Shown here: in pieces, positions 50,225 to 59,803 of the stretch
How the letters are laid out: every line of letters begins with the position of its first letter
Numbering within the stretch: the stretch's first letter is position 1
Source of the DNA: VAZQ01 sp963712565
GTDB taxonomy: Bacteria; Pseudomonadota; Alphaproteobacteria; Rhizobiales; Xanthobacteraceae
Direction: 5' to 3'
Assembly (NCBI GenBank): GCA_963712565.1
Contig: CAVQIP010000044.1
Coordinates: 1 to 64,000, forward strand
Length of the DNA: 64,000 bases
Notes under the pieces: generated by a model
Told to the model about the DNA's origin: nothing
Seen by the model: the letters and a program-made list of their open reading frames with translations, nothing else
Database searches by the model: none
Translations under genes and position numbers: made by a program

Positions 50225-52179
50225 ATGATGTCGGAAAAGATCTACGACGTTCCGCCGGAGTGGAAGAAGCGCGCCTATATCGACGCCGCCAAGTACCAGG
50301 AGATGTACGCGCGCGCGCTCAAGGATCCGAACGGATTCTGGGCCGAGCAGGCCAAGCGCCTCGACTGGTACAAGGCCCCGAGCAAGGTCAAGAACAGCTC
50401 GTTCGCGCCCGGCAACGTCTCGATCAAATGGTTCGAGGACGGCGTCCTCAACGCCTCCTACAACTGCATCGATCGCCATCTCGCCAAGCGCGCCAACCAG
50501 ACCGCGATCATCTGGGAGGGCGACGACCCCTCCCAGTCCAAACACATCACCTACCGCGAGCTGCACGACGAGGTCTGCAGGTTCGCCAACATCCTGCGCA
50601 ACCGCAACGTCGAGAAGGGCGACCGCGTCACCATCTATCTGCCGATGATCCCCGAGGCGGTCTACGCCATGCTCGCCTGCGCGCGCATCGGCGCCATCCA
50701 TTCCGTGGTGTTCGGCGGCTTCTCGCCCGACTCGCTCGCCGGGCGCATCGCCGACTGCAAATCCAACGTGGTCATCACCGCGGACGAGGGCGTGCGCGGC
50801 GGCCGCAAGGTGCCGCTCAAGGCCAACGCCGACGCCGCCATCGCCAAGGCCGGCGGCGTCGATCACGTCATCGTGGTCCGCCGCACCGGCGCCGCGGTCA
50901 ACATGGAGCCGGTGCGCGACGTCTGGTACCACGAGGCCGCCAAGGTAGTGACGAGCGAGTGCCCGTGCGAGCACATGAACGCGGAGGATCCGCTGTTCAT
51001 CCTCTACACCTCGGGCTCGACCGGCCAGCCGAAGGGCGTGCTGCACACCACCGGCGGCTACCACGTCTACGTGGCGATGACGCACCAATACGTGTTCGAC
51101 TACCACGACGGGCGACATCTACTGGTGCACCGCCGACGTCGGCTGGGTGACCGGCCACAGCTACATCGTCTATGGGCCGCTCGCGAACGGCGCCACCACG
51201 CTGATGTTCGAGGGCGTGCCGAACTACCCGAGCATGTCGCGGTTCTGGGAGGTTTGCGACAAGCACAAGGTCAACATCATCTACACCGCGCCGACCGCGA
51301 TCCGCGCGCTGATGCAGGCCGGCGACGCGCCGGTGAAGAAGACCTCGCGCAAGTCGCTGCGGCTGCTCGGCACCGTCGGCGAGCCGATCAATCCGGAGGC
51401 GTGGGAGTGGTACTATCGCGTGGTCGGCGAGGGCCGCTGCCCGATCGTCGACACCTGGTGGCAGACCGAAACCGGCGGCATCCTGATCACGCCGCTGCCC
51501 GGCGCGACCCGGCTCAAGCCCGGCTCGGCGACGCAGCCGTTCTTCGGCGTCATCCCGCAGATCGTCGACGCCGAGGGCAAGGTGCAGGAGGGCGCCGCCA
51601 CCGGCAATCTCTGCATCGCCGATTCCTGGCCCGGAATGATGCGCACGGTCTACGGCGACCACCAGCGCTTCGTCGACACCTACTTCAAGGCCTATCCCGG
51701 CAAGTATTTCACCGGCGACGGCTGCCGCCGCGACGCCGACGGCTATTACTGGATCACCGGCCGCGTCGACGACGTGATCAACGTCGCCGGCCATCGGCTC
51801 GGCACCGCCGAGGTGGAGAGCGCGCTGGTCGCGCATCGCCAAGGTGTCGGAGGCCGCCGTCGTCGGCTATCCCCACGACATCAAGGGCCAGGGCATCTAC
51901 GCCTATGTCACGCTGATGACGGGCGAGCAGCCGAGCGAGGAGTTGCGCAAGGAGCTGGTGGCCTGGGTGCGCAAGGAGATCGGCCCGATCGCCTCGCCCG
52001 ATCTCATCCAGTTCGCGCCCAGCCTGCCGAAGACCCGCTCGGGCAAGATCATGCGCCGGATCCTGCGCAAGATCGCGGAAGACGAGTACGGCAATCTCGG
52101 CGACACCTCGACCTTGGCCGACCCGACGGTGGTCGACGATCTCGTCGGCAACCGCCAGAACAGGAAGGCGCACGCGTAA
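50225..52179 (+). pseudogene. acs: Acetyl-CoA synthetase with two frameshifts
   Basis: AMP-forming acetate:CoA ligase, which activates acetate through acetyl-AMP. The parts read in order: SEKIYDVPPEWKKRAYIDAA, FGGFSPDSLAGRIADCKSNV, the P-loop-like FILYTSGSTGQPKGVLHTTG, then after a slip near 51110 TGHSYIVYGPLANGATTLMF, TVGEPINPEAWEWYY, DTWWQTETGGILITP and YWITGRVDDVINVAGHRLG. A second slip near 51837 precedes SEAAVVGYPHDIKGQGIYAY and the acetylatable Lys in LPKTRSGKIMRRILRK. Both slips look like one extra base in GC-rich runs. The restored protein would be about 650 residues, as usual. ATG 50225 or 50228 follows GGGAGGACG. Confidence 0.92.
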
Positions 52180-52376
52180 CGCCAGTGCCGCTGTGGCCTG
52201 CGCGGCACAGTCGCCGGAATTTTTAACCCTTCGCTAACCCTAACGAACGGTTTCGGCTGAGATCGCGCGCAGATTCGATTATTATGGTTACCGATCCGTC
52301 GCCTGCTCGGGGAAATCCGAGTGGATGAGCAGGCGCGCCGATCAGGGGAACAACGGGCAACAGACACGGTCCAATC

Positions 52377-52898
52377 ATGCATCTGTCACGCTGGCTGGCA
52401 GCCGGTTCGGCTGCGCTCTTGCTTGCCGCGACCACTGCGCTGCCGCAGTCCGCGCAGGCGCGCGAGATCGTCGGATTTTCCGGCTCCTATGCGAGCGGCA
52501 CCATCGTGGTGAAAACCAGCGAGCGGTCGCTCTACTACGTGCTCGGCAACGGCAAGGCCGTGCGCTATCCGGTTGGCGTCGGCCGCGCCGGCAAGCAGTG
52601 GACCGGCACCGCCATGATCAACGGCAAGCAGCTCAAGCCGGCGTGGACGCCGCCGGCCGAGGTCAAGCGCGACAAGCCGTCGCTGCCGAACGTCATTCCC
52701 GGCGGCAGCCCGAGCAATCCCATGGGCGCGGCGGCCATGACACTGAGCGGCGGGGGGGAATACGCCATCCACGGCACCAACAATCCCGGCTCGATCGGCG
52801 GCTTCGTCTCCTACGGCTGCATCCGCATGTACAACGCGGACATTCTGGATCTCTACAACCGCGTCGGCTGGGGCACGACGGTGGTCGTAACGCGCTGA
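52377..52898 (+). CDS. L,D-transpeptidase (YkuD domain)
   Basis: 173 residues. A signal peptide ends near AQARE. The YkuD (PF03734) domain follows: SLYYVLGNGKAVRYPVGVGR, PGGSPSNPMGAAAM, and the catalytic HGTNNPGSIGGFVSYGCIRM with His and Cys in place. These enzymes make 3-3 cross-links in peptidoglycan or attach lipoproteins. Rhizobiales carry many copies, and they matter for polar growth. The leader region between acs and this gene is AT-richer (TTTTTAACCCTTCGCTAACC), so it probably holds its own promoter. Confidence 0.95.
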   Translation: MHLSRWLAAGSAALLLAATTALPQSAQAREIVGFSGSYASGTIVVKTSERSLYYVLGNGKAVRYPVGVGRAGKQWTGTAMINGKQLKPAWTPPAEVKRDKPSLPNVIPGGSPSNPMGAAAMTLSGGGEYAIHGTNNPGSIGGFVSYGCIRMYNADILDLYNRVGWGTTVVVTR

Positions 52899-52916
52899 GG
52901 CACCAAGCAATCGCCT

Positions 52917-52990
52917 GTCGTCCCCGCGAAAGCGGGAACCCATAACCACCGACTCTGGAATATGGGTCCCCGCTTGCGCGGGGGGACGAC
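52917..52990. repeat. REP pair of the GTCCCCGC family, unnested
   Basis: TCGTCCCCGC-GAAA-GCGGG(A)ACCCATA, a short spacer with CGACTCTGGAATATGGG, then GTCCCCGC-TT-GCGCGGGGGGACGA. It is the uninterrupted counterpart of the nested pair at 44.6 kb. Confidence 0.85.
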
Positions 52991-52998
52991 GGACCTGA

Positions 52999-53550
52999 CT
53001 ATTGACCGCCGACTTTTGCCTTCCTGATGCGCAGGTAGAGCGCGCCCTCGCCGCCGTGGCCACCATGGGCGGCGTCGAACCCGACCACATAGGCGCGGAA
53101 TTCCGGCAGCTTGAGCCACAACGGCACCTGGCGCCGGAGCACGCCGCGCTCGCTCCAGGCATCACGCGCGGGCCCCCCTTTGCCGGTGATCACCAGCACG
53201 AAGCGGGCGCCGTCGTGCTGCGCCCGGCGCAGGAAACGCAGCAAGGCGGCGTAGGCCTCGCTCTGGGTGCGCCCGTGCAGATCGATGCGGTCGTCGATCG
53301 CCTGGCTGCCGCGCGCCAGGCGCTGCTTGAGCCGGCGATCGAGCGGCGCGAGGCTCGGTTCAGCCTTCGGCACCGGCCTTGCCGCCGGCGCGCGAACGGC
53401 CGGCGCGGCTTGCGGCTTGCGCGGCGTGGGGCCAACCGGTCCCGCATCGGCCGCCGGCGCCTGGCGCCGCAGCGGCTTGATCGAGCGGGTGACCCGGGCC
53501 CAGAGCGCGCGATCCTCGTCGCTCGGCCCGCGCCGGCCATGCGCGCTCAT
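52999..53550 (-). CDS. Smr/MutS2-type domain protein
   Basis: 183 residues. An Ala/Pro-rich N-terminal half precedes an Smr (PF01713) domain: IDDRIDLHGRTQSEAYAALL carries the D(x)HG-type LHGR motif, FVLVITGKGGPARDAWSERG the TGKG motif, and the C-terminal HGGHGGEGALYLRIRK completes it. Smr domains act as DNA or RNA endonucleases or ribosome-rescue factors. The ATG at 53550 overlaps the stop of mltA by four bases. The pair mltA-smr next to a Tim44-like gene is conserved in Rhizobiales, although why is unknown. Confidence 0.9.
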   Translation of the reverse strand: MSAHGRRGPSDEDRALWARVTRSIKPLRRQAPAADAGPVGPTPRKPQAAPAVRAPAARPVPKAEPSLAPLDRRLKQRLARGSQAIDDRIDLHGRTQSEAYAALLRFLRRAQHDGARFVLVITGKGGPARDAWSERGVLRRQVPLWLKLPEFRAYVVGFDAAHGGHGGEGALYLRIRKAKVGGQ

Positions 53551-54921
53551 GGGCGCGGCCGCGCCCGCACGGGGCCCGCCGGCCAGTACAATTTGCGCGC
53601 GCTCGCCGGCGCGCGCAGGTGATCGTCGCTCCTGCCCGCCGCCGCCTTGGTCTTGACCTCTTTCTTGACCTCCGTCTCCGGAATCTTCGGTTTCGGCACC
53701 GGCAGCGGCATGTGCCTGCCGGCCTCGACCATGTCGAGCTCGCGCGGAATCAGCATGACGAAGCGGCCGGGATGGCGGATGCGGCCGGCGATGCGGGCGG
53801 CATCGTCGCCGGCGCCCCAATAGAGATCGGCGCGCGCCGGCCCGACGATCGCGGAGCCGGTATCCTGCGCGATCATCAGGCGGCGGAACGGCGTGGTCGG
53901 CTTGGCGCTCTCGATCGGCAGGCTCGGCCTCGATGAAGAACGGCGTGCCGTAGACGTGGATCTTGTCGACCGCGATCGAGCGGCCGGGCGTGAGCGGCAC
54001 GCCCTGGGCGCCGGCCGGCTCGCCCTCGTTGGAGAGCCCGGTGACGCGGAAGAACACGTAGGAGCGGTTGGTGGCGCGCAGCTTCGGTGCTTCGTCGGGA
54101 TTGGCAGCCATCCAGTCGCGGATGCGCTGCATCGACATTTCCTCGCGCGGGACGAGATTGCGCTCGATCAGGACGCGCCCGACCGCGGTGTAGGGATAGC
54201 CGTTGTGGGAATCGTAGTTGATGCGCAGCGGCGTGCCGTCCTCCAGGATCACGCGCGCCGAGCCCTGGATCTGGATCGCGAGCGCCTCGAACGGATCCTT
54301 GAGCCAGCAGATTTCGAGCTTCTGGCCGTCGAGCGCGCCGTCCTCGATCTCGCCGCGGTCATGGTACGGCACGATCTCGTTCTTGTCGTTGCGGCGCCCG
54401 ATCAGCGCGCCCTTGTTGGGGAAGGCCTCCGCGCCGGGCTTATAGTTGGCGGCCACCAGGTCACGCGGGCGCCGGTAGAGCGGCACGTGAAATTCCGGAT
54501 TGGGCATGCGCGAGCCCTGCACGATCGGCTCGTAATAGCCGGTCAGAAAACCCTGCTGCTCGCCCAGGCGAGCGATGCGCACCGGCCGGAAATTCTGCTC
54601 GAAGAAGGAGCGCGCGGCCGCGGCGGTTTGCGGCTTTGCCGCCGCCGCGCGCCGGCAGACCTGCCAGAGCGCGTTGTAGATCGGCCGGTCGTCGCTCGGC
54701 TGCTTGATCTTGCGGAAGGTCTGGCAGCTCGTCTGGTAGGCCGCGAACGCGGCCAGGTGATCGTCGGCCGCCCAGCCCTCGAGGTCGGCCCATTTCACCG
54801 GCTCGAGCTGGCTGTCCGCGAGCTTGAACGGCTCGTCGCCCGGCTCCGCCCCTGCCGGGCCTGCGACCCACAACGCCGCGGCGGCGATGCTTCCGAGGAA
54901 GACGCACAGGCGCACCGGCAT
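53547..54921 (-). pseudogene. mltA: Membrane-bound lytic murein transglycosylase A, frameshifted
   Basis: MltA (PF03562) cleaves peptidoglycan to anhydro-muropeptides. ATG 54921 gives a signal peptide (AAALWVAGPAGAE), then FLTGYYEPIVQGSRMPNPEF, ALAIQIQGSARVILEDGTP and YPYTAVGRVLIERN. After PLTPGRSIAVDK...FFIEAEPADRE the frame slips near 53928 and resumes as IAQDTGSAIVGPARADLYWG, which carries the catalytic Asp region, and PGRFVMLIPREL. The tail KPKIPETEVKKEVKTKAAA is basic and disordered. The stop overlaps the smr start as ATGA. One missing base accounts for the break. Confidence 0.9.
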
Positions 54922-54936
54922 CGCGTTCCGCCCCGG

Positions 54937-55650
54937 TTACTGCCCGGCTTCGGTGGCGACGAGCTTCCAGTTGGGATCGCGCGAGGAGAGGTCGCGCGCG
55001 AACGTCCACACGTCGGTGACGTCGGTGACCTTGTCCGGGTTGCCCTCGATCACGGTGCCGGACTTGTCGCGGGTGACCGAAACGAGCTGCGAGACGAACC
55101 GGACCGTGATCTGCGCCGTGCGTCCGCGCAGCTCGGCGGCGGTGATGTCGGACTTGTCGATCGACACGAAGCGGCTCTCGACCGTCTCGCCCTTGTTCTC
55201 GCGCTCGCGGATCGCGGCCTCGAAACCCTCGTAGACATCGCGCGACAGCAGATTCTTGAGCGTGCGCCGGTCACCCTCGGCATAGGCCAGCACGATCATC
55301 TCGTAGGCCGCGCGCGCGCCGGCCACGAAGTGCTTGACGTCGAACGCCTTGTCTTCGCGGGCGACGGCGTCGAGCCCGGCGGCCACCACCGAGCCCGCCT
55401 CGGCGATGCCCTTCCAGCGCTCGGCCGGCTCGGGGGTCTCGACCGGGCCTTGCGCCGCCTCCGCGGCGCGGCCGGGCAACGTCACCACGTTGTCGTTGGT
55501 GGCCCCGCGCACCGCGTCGCGCGGGGAATAAGGGTCATAAGGCGGCCGCTCCCGGCCGGTGCGCTGGCCGAGCACGCTGCGCAGGCGCAGGAAGATGAAT
55601 ACCGCCAGCGCCAGAAAGATGATGGTGTAGATGTCGAACACGTCTCGCAC
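54937..55650 (-). CDS. Tim44/TimA-like membrane-associated protein
   Basis: 237 residues from a GTG that starts VRDVFDIYTIIFLALAVFIF, a single N-terminal membrane anchor. RSVLGQRTGRERPPYDPYSP and a disordered linker follow, then a Tim44-like (PF04280) domain: FVAGARAAYEMIVLAYAEGD, TLKNLLSRDVYEGFEAAI and FVSQLVSVTRDKSGTVIEGN with DVWTFARDLSSRDPNWKLV at the end. It is the bacterial relative of the mitochondrial import-motor tether and may link inner-membrane complexes. The gene precedes mltA by 15 bases on the same strand. It is divergent from fxsA, with secB beyond, as in other Rhizobiales. Confidence 0.9.
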   Translation of the reverse strand: MRDVFDIYTIIFLALAVFIFLRLRSVLGQRTGRERPPYDPYSPRDAVRGATNDNVVTLPGRAAEAAQGPVETPEPAERWKGIAEAGSVVAAGLDAVAREDKAFDVKHFVAGARAAYEMIVLAYAEGDRRTLKNLLSRDVYEGFEAAIRERENKGETVESRFVSIDKSDITAAELRGRTAQITVRFVSQLVSVTRDKSGTVIEGNPDKVTDVTDVWTFARDLSSRDPNWKLVATEAGQ

Positions 55651-55875
55651 GCTCTCGGCAGCCGTGACGGAACCGCGGATCAGTGGGGAGCCGACAGACC
55701 GAAAATCTGCGACGCCAGGGATCGGTTCCCATGGCAGTATGTAAGCACGCGACCGCACTGATCCAGAGGTTTGCGCCGGACCACCGGCGCTTGTCGTCGC
55801 ATCGGCGGACCATAGACGATCCCAACCGTGGCGCCAACATGGCTGATGCGTAAAGCGGACGCCGGGAACCTGCCG

Positions 55876-56361
55876 ATGTCTTTGGTTAAATGGATCTTTA
55901 TCGGGTTGTTCGCGCTGCCGGCAGCGGAAGTGCTGGTGCTCATCCTGGTGGCGGCGCTGATCGGCTGGCGGTGGACGGCGCTCCTGTTGGTCGCCACCTC
56001 GCTCGCCGGCGTGCTGCTGCTCAAACGTTCGGGCGGCGCCAATCGCAACCGCTGGCGCGCCGCCGTCGCCCGTCACGGCATCCGGCCGGCGGTTTTGGAG
56101 AGCCCCGGCGTCGCCACTGGGCTCGGCGGAATCCTTCTGATATTTCCGGGTTTTATAACGGACGTGCTGGGCGTCGCGCTGTGCGTGCCGGCGCTCCGCC
56201 GGTGGGCCGCGGGCAAGCTCGCAACGCTGGCGCGCAACCGCCGGCGCGCGCAGCGCGACGATCGCATCATCGACCTCGCGCCCCACGAATGGCACCAAAT
56301 CCCGGATCGAAGGCGCGGCCGCCGGCGCGCGTCCAAGGATCGGACCAAACGCCGGGCGTGA
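55876..56361 (+). CDS. fxsA: FxsA family membrane protein
   Basis: 161 residues from ATG 55876; an upstream GTG at 55828 would add 16 residues. Membrane helices VKWIFIGLFALPAAEVLVLI and IGWRWTALLLVATSLAGVLL, followed by GVATGLGGILLIFPGFITDV and LGVALCVPALRRW, match FxsA (PF04186). The charged basic tail is typical. In E. coli FxsA eases exclusion of phage T7 by F plasmids. Its normal role is unknown. It lies next to secB, as in many alphaproteobacteria. Confidence 0.93.
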   Translation: MSLVKWIFIGLFALPAAEVLVLILVAALIGWRWTALLLVATSLAGVLLLKRSGGANRNRWRAAVARHGIRPAVLESPGVATGLGGILLIFPGFITDVLGVALCVPALRRWAAGKLATLARNRRRAQRDDRIIDLAPHEWHQIPDRRRGRRRASKDRTKRRA

Positions 56362-56438
56362 CATCCTTGTCGGAGCGGAGGGCCTGTGTTAGCCACGCCG
56401 CCGACTGCGGCACTCGTGAGCGGTGAGAGGTAGAGTTG

Positions 56439-56942
56439 ATGGCGACCCCCGGCAATGGCGGCCCCGCACAGAGCCCAGACGGTCAGAAGGGCCCGGCGCA
56501 GCTCAGCGTGCTCGGCCAGTACATCAAGGATTTTTCGTTCGAAAACCCGAACGCGCCGCGCTCGTTGACACCGACCCAGACCCAGCCGGCGATCAACATT
56601 CAGATCAATGTCGGCGTGCAGCAGCTGGCCGAGACCGACTACGAGATCACGCTCAATCTCGAAGGCAAGGCGGACAGCGCCGGAACGGTGCTGTTTGCCT
56701 TCGAGCTGACCTTCGCCGGCGTGTTCCGCGTCCAGAACGTGCCGCCGGAGGCGCTGCAGCCGCTGGTGATGATCGAATGTCCGCGCCTGTTGTTCCCGTT
56801 CGCGCGCGAGATCGTCGCGACCTCGGTGCGCAACGGCGGCTTTCCGCCGCTGCTGCTCGATCCCGTCGATTTCGTCGCGCTCTATCAGCAGCGGGCGGCG
56901 CAGATGCAGCAGCCGCCGCAGGCGACCACGACCTCGAGCTGA
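56439..56942 (+). CDS. secB: Protein-export chaperone SecB
   Basis: 167 residues. SecB tetramers hold preproteins unfolded for SecA. LSVLGQYIKDFSFENPNAP, INIQINVGVQQLAETDYEIT, LTFAGVFRVQNVP and CPRLLFPFAREIVATSVRNG with LDPVDFVALYQQR are the conserved blocks. The N-terminal 20 residues are Gly/Pro-rich, as in Bradyrhizobium homologues. ATG 56439 follows GAGAGGTAGAGTTG. It is convergent with dnaQ, only three bases apart. Confidence 0.97.
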   Translation: MATPGNGGPAQSPDGQKGPAQLSVLGQYIKDFSFENPNAPRSLTPTQTQPAINIQINVGVQQLAETDYEITLNLEGKADSAGTVLFAFELTFAGVFRVQNVPPEALQPLVMIECPRLLFPFAREIVATSVRNGGFPPLLLDPVDFVALYQQRAAQMQQPPQATTTSS

Positions 56943-56945
56943 CGC

Positions 56946-57686
56946 TCAAGACACCCGGCGGCTGGGCTCGGCGCTCGCCGGCTCGACCACGCGCAGCTCC
57001 AGATATTCGCGCCAGATCGCGCCCTCCCCGAGCGTCGCCACGAAGGTGAGGTGGGCGTCCCGTTCATCGGCGCTGAAGCGGGGCGCGAGCGCATGCGGCC
57101 GCGCGCGGATCACGGTGGTGCCGGCATGGCCGCCGAGCACGCCGTTGTCGCTCTCGACCAGAATGAGCTGGGCCTGCCGGGCGCCGATCAGCTCGAGATA
57201 GACCTCGGCCAGGAGCTCGGCGTCGAGCAGCGCGCCGTGCTTGGTGCGCCGGGAATTGTCGATGCTGTAGCGCGCGCACAGATCGTCGAGGCGGTTGGGC
57301 CCGGCCGGGTGCTTGCGCCGCGCCAGCAGCAGCGTGTCGATCAGACGCTCGCGCGCGACCAGGGTCTTTCCGGCCCGCTCGAGCTCAGCGTTGAGGAAGC
57401 CGAGATCGAACGCGGCATTGTGCGCAACCAGCGGCGCGTCGCCGATGAATGCAATCAGGTCCTCGACGATTTCCCCGAACAGCGGCTTGTCCTTGAGGAA
57501 CTCGGCCGAAAGACCGTGGATGTCGAAGGCTTCGACCGGCACGTCGCGCTCGGGATTGAGATAGCTATGAAAGCTCTGCCCGCTCGGGATGCGGTTGACC
57601 AGCTCGACGCAGCCGATCTCGATCAGTCGATGGCCCTGGAAGGGATCGAGCCCGGTGGTCTCGGTATCGAGCACGATTTCTCGCAC
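56946..57686 (-). CDS. dnaQ: DNA polymerase III epsilon subunit (proofreading exonuclease)
   Basis: 246 residues from GTG 57686. The DEDDh exonuclease motifs are clear: EIVLDTETTGLDP (ExoI), APLVAHNAAFDLGFLNAELE (ExoII) and KHGALLDAELLAEVYLEL (ExoIII with His and Asp). The C-terminal 60 residues are a shorter version of the alpha-subunit-binding tail. The gene order rho, hemE, maf, coaE, dnaQ, secB is characteristic of the origin region in Rhizobiales. Expression is probably linked with coaE, whose gene ends 35 bases upstream. Confidence 0.95.
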   Translation of the reverse strand: MREIVLDTETTGLDPFQGHRLIEIGCVELVNRIPSGQSFHSYLNPERDVPVEAFDIHGLSAEFLKDKPLFGEIVEDLIAFIGDAPLVAHNAAFDLGFLNAELERAGKTLVARERLIDTLLLARRKHPAGPNRLDDLCARYSIDNSRRTKHGALLDAELLAEVYLELIGARQAQLILVESDNGVLGGHAGTTVIRARPHALAPRFSADERDAHLTFVATLGEGAIWREYLELRVVEPASAEPSRRVS

Positions 57687-57721
57687 ACCAGCACCCCTGT
57701 CGACGTCGGCGCCGAAACAAA

Positions 57722-58319
57722 TCACCGCCGCTTCGGCATTGTAGCAACGGCGTCAAGAATCGCACGCACCTGCGCGCGCGCGGCCTCGAATCCGCGCGAG
57801 CTGTCCACGACGAAATCCGCGCGGCGGCGCTTTTCGGCATCGGGCATTTGCTTGGCGAGGATCGCTTCGAACTTGGCCATGGTCATGCCCGGGCGCGCGA
57901 GAACGCGCGTCGCGCTGCACCTCGGGCGGCGCCGACACCACCACCACCGCGTCCACGCGCCGGTCGCTACCGGTCTCGAACAGCAGCGGAATATCGAGCA
58001 CCGCGACCTTCTCGCCGCGCGCCTCGGCCTCGGCGAGCAGTCGGCGCTCGGCGGCGTGCACCAGCGGATGAACGATGGCCTCGAGCCGCTTGAGCGCGGC
58101 AGCGTCGCCCAGAACGCGCGCGGCGAGCTTGTCGCGATCGACCTTGCCGGCGGCGGTGGTGCCGGGAAACGCCGCCTCGATCGCGGCCACGGCCTCGCCC
58201 TCGTAGAGGCGATGCACCACCGCGTCGGCGTCATGCACCGGCACGCCTTCCTCGGCGAAGAAGCGCGCCGTCGTCGTTTTTCCCATTCCGAGCGAGCCGG
58301 TGAGGCCGAGAACGAACAT
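57722..58319 (-). pseudogene. coaE: Dephospho-CoA kinase, frameshifted
   Basis: CoaE performs the last step of CoA synthesis. The P-loop in MFVLGLTGSLGMGKTTTARF, DADAVVHRLYEGEAV and VLDIPLLFETGSDRRVDAVV are intact. Near 57900 the frame changes from VQRDARSRAPG to RVLARPGMTMAKFEAILAKQ, which continues to the stop at 57722. The total, about 198 residues, is normal. The enzyme is essential, so a one-base sequencing error is far more likely than true loss. In related genomes aroE lies between maf and coaE; here only 32 bases separate them. Confidence 0.92.
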
Positions 58320-58351
58320 GGCTTCTGCAATAGCCTAAAGGCGGCGGCAGT

Positions 58352-58960
58352 TCACGCCGCCAGCCATCCGGCGTCGCGGGCATGGCGCAGCAGCGCCAGC
58401 AGCGGCAGCCCCAGGATCACGAAATGGTCGCCCTCGATACGCTCGAACAGCTGGATACCCGCCTTCTCCAGCTGATAGCCGCCGACGCTCGCGGTGACGG
58501 CGGCCCCCACGGCATCGAGATAGGCGTCGAGGAAGCGCCCGGAAAAGGCGCGCATGGTGAGCCGGGCGACCTCGCGGTGCTCGAACAAAATGGTTTCCCC
58601 GCGCGCGAGCGCGATCGCGCTGTGCAGCTCATGGGTTCGGCCGGCCAAGGCGCTGAGCTGCTCGCGCGCGGCAGCACGGTCGGCCGGCTTGGAAAACCGC
58701 CGCTCGCCGAGGGCGAGCGTCTGGTCGGCGCCCAGCACCAGCCGGCCGGGGAGACGAGCGGCGACCGCTCGCGCCTTCGCGCGCGCCAGCAACGCCGCAA
58801 CCTCGCCGGCATCGCGGCTGGTAGCCTGCTGCTCGATCGTGCGCTCGTCGATGTCGGCCGGCTGGACCTCGACCGGAATTCCCGCGGCGCGCAGGATAGC
58901 GCGCCGGATCGCGCTCTTGGACGCGAGCACGAGCGGTTGGTCGGCGAGCCACAGCGGCAT
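58352..58960 (-). CDS. maf: Maf/YhdE-type nucleoside triphosphate pyrophosphatase
   Basis: 202 residues. Hydrolyses non-canonical or modified nucleoside triphosphates. LVLASKSAIRRAILRAAGIP is the first motif, ADIDERTIEQQA the second, LGADQTLALGERRFSKPADR carries the catalytic Asp, and VGGYQLEKAGIQLFERIEGD completes the set. It ends 32 bases before coaE and starts three bases after ppsR stops, so these genes form an operon. Length is normal. Confidence 0.95.
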   Translation of the reverse strand: MPLWLADQPLVLASKSAIRRAILRAAGIPVEVQPADIDERTIEQQATSRDAGEVAALLARAKARAVAARLPGRLVLGADQTLALGERRFSKPADRAAAREQLSALAGRTHELHSAIALARGETILFEHREVARLTMRAFSGRFLDAYLDAVGAAVTASVGGYQLEKAGIQLFERIEGDHFVILGLPLLALLRHARDAGWLAA

Positions 58961-58963
58961 CGC

Positions 58964-59803
58964 TCAGGCGACCGGCTGACGACGGCGTTCGGCGAGAAAG
59001 CTCATGACCGCGGCCGCGGTCTCCTCGATCGAGCGGCGCGTCACGTCGATGCTCGGCCAGTTGTGCCGGGCGCACAGCCGGCGCGAGAACGCCACCTCCT
59101 CGGCCACCGCCTTGCGGTCGATATACTGGTCGTCGTCGTGGTGCGCCTTGAGGCCGAGCAGGCGATTCTGCCGGATCTGCACGATCCGCTCGGGGCTGGC
59201 ATAGAGCCCGACCACCAGCGGCCGCGACAGCTCCTCCACGTGCCGCGACACCGCGACCCCGGGCACGAGCGGCACATTGCCGGTCTTGACTCCGCGGTTG
59301 GCGAGATAGATCGAGGTCGGGGTCTTCGACGTGCGCGAGACGCCGACGAGCACCACGTCGGCTTCCTCCAAGCCTTCGAGATGCTGGCCGTCGTCATGCA
59401 ACATGGTGTAGTTGAGCGCGTCGATGCGCTTGAAATAGTCGGCGTTGAGCGTGTGCTGCGCGCCCACGCGGTGCGAGGTCGCGGTGCCGAGATAGGACTG
59501 CAGCAGCTGCAGGACCGGCCCCAGGATCGACAGGCAGGGCAGGCTGAGCTCCCGGCAGTGGTTTTCAAGCCGCTGCAGCAATTCGTCATCGAGCAGGGTG
59601 TAGAGTACGATACCCGGCGATTCCTCGATCTCGGCCAGCACACGGTCGAGCTGCTTCTGGGTCCGTACCAGCGGATAGACGTGCTCTACCGGCAAGACCT
59701 TGGTGTATTGCGCGGTCGCCGCACGCGCGACCGTGGTGAGCGTCTCGCCGGTCGCGTCGGACACCAGGTGGAGGTGAAAGTAGCTGCCAGCGCGTTGCGG
59801 CAT
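58964..59803 (-). CDS. ppsR: Pyruvate, water dikinase regulatory protein (PPSR/DUF299)
   Basis: 279 residues from ATG 59803. A bifunctional ADP-dependent kinase and phosphorylase that switches PEP synthetase or pyruvate phosphate dikinase. FHLHLVSDATGETLTTVARA, VLVGVSRTSKTPTSIYLANR with the P-loop-like GVSRTSKTP, and VVGLYASPERIVQIRQNRL are the family motifs. A longer frame upstream to 59899 has atypical sequence and was not used. First gene of ppsR-maf-coaE-dnaQ, divergent from hemE across a probable origin of replication. Confidence 0.95.
   Translation of the reverse strand: MPQRAGSYFHLHLVSDATGETLTTVARAATAQYTKVLPVEHVYPLVRTQKQLDRVLAEIEESPGIVLYTLLDDELLQRLENHCRELSLPCLSILGPVLQLLQSYLGTATSHRVGAQHTLNADYFKRIDALNYTMLHDDGQHLEGLEEADVVLVGVSRTSKTPTSIYLANRGVKTGNVPLVPGVAVSRHVEELSRPLVVGLYASPERIVQIRQNRLLGLKAHHDDDQYIDRKAVAEEVAFSRRLCARHNWPSIDVTRRSIEETAAAVMSFLAERRRQPVA

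Noticed and set aside
52999..54921. A 640-residue MltA-Smr fusion
   Set aside because: The fusion exists only because a frameshift near 53928 bypasses the mltA stop. The other frame carries the MltA catalytic region and ends as an ATGA overlap with the smr start.
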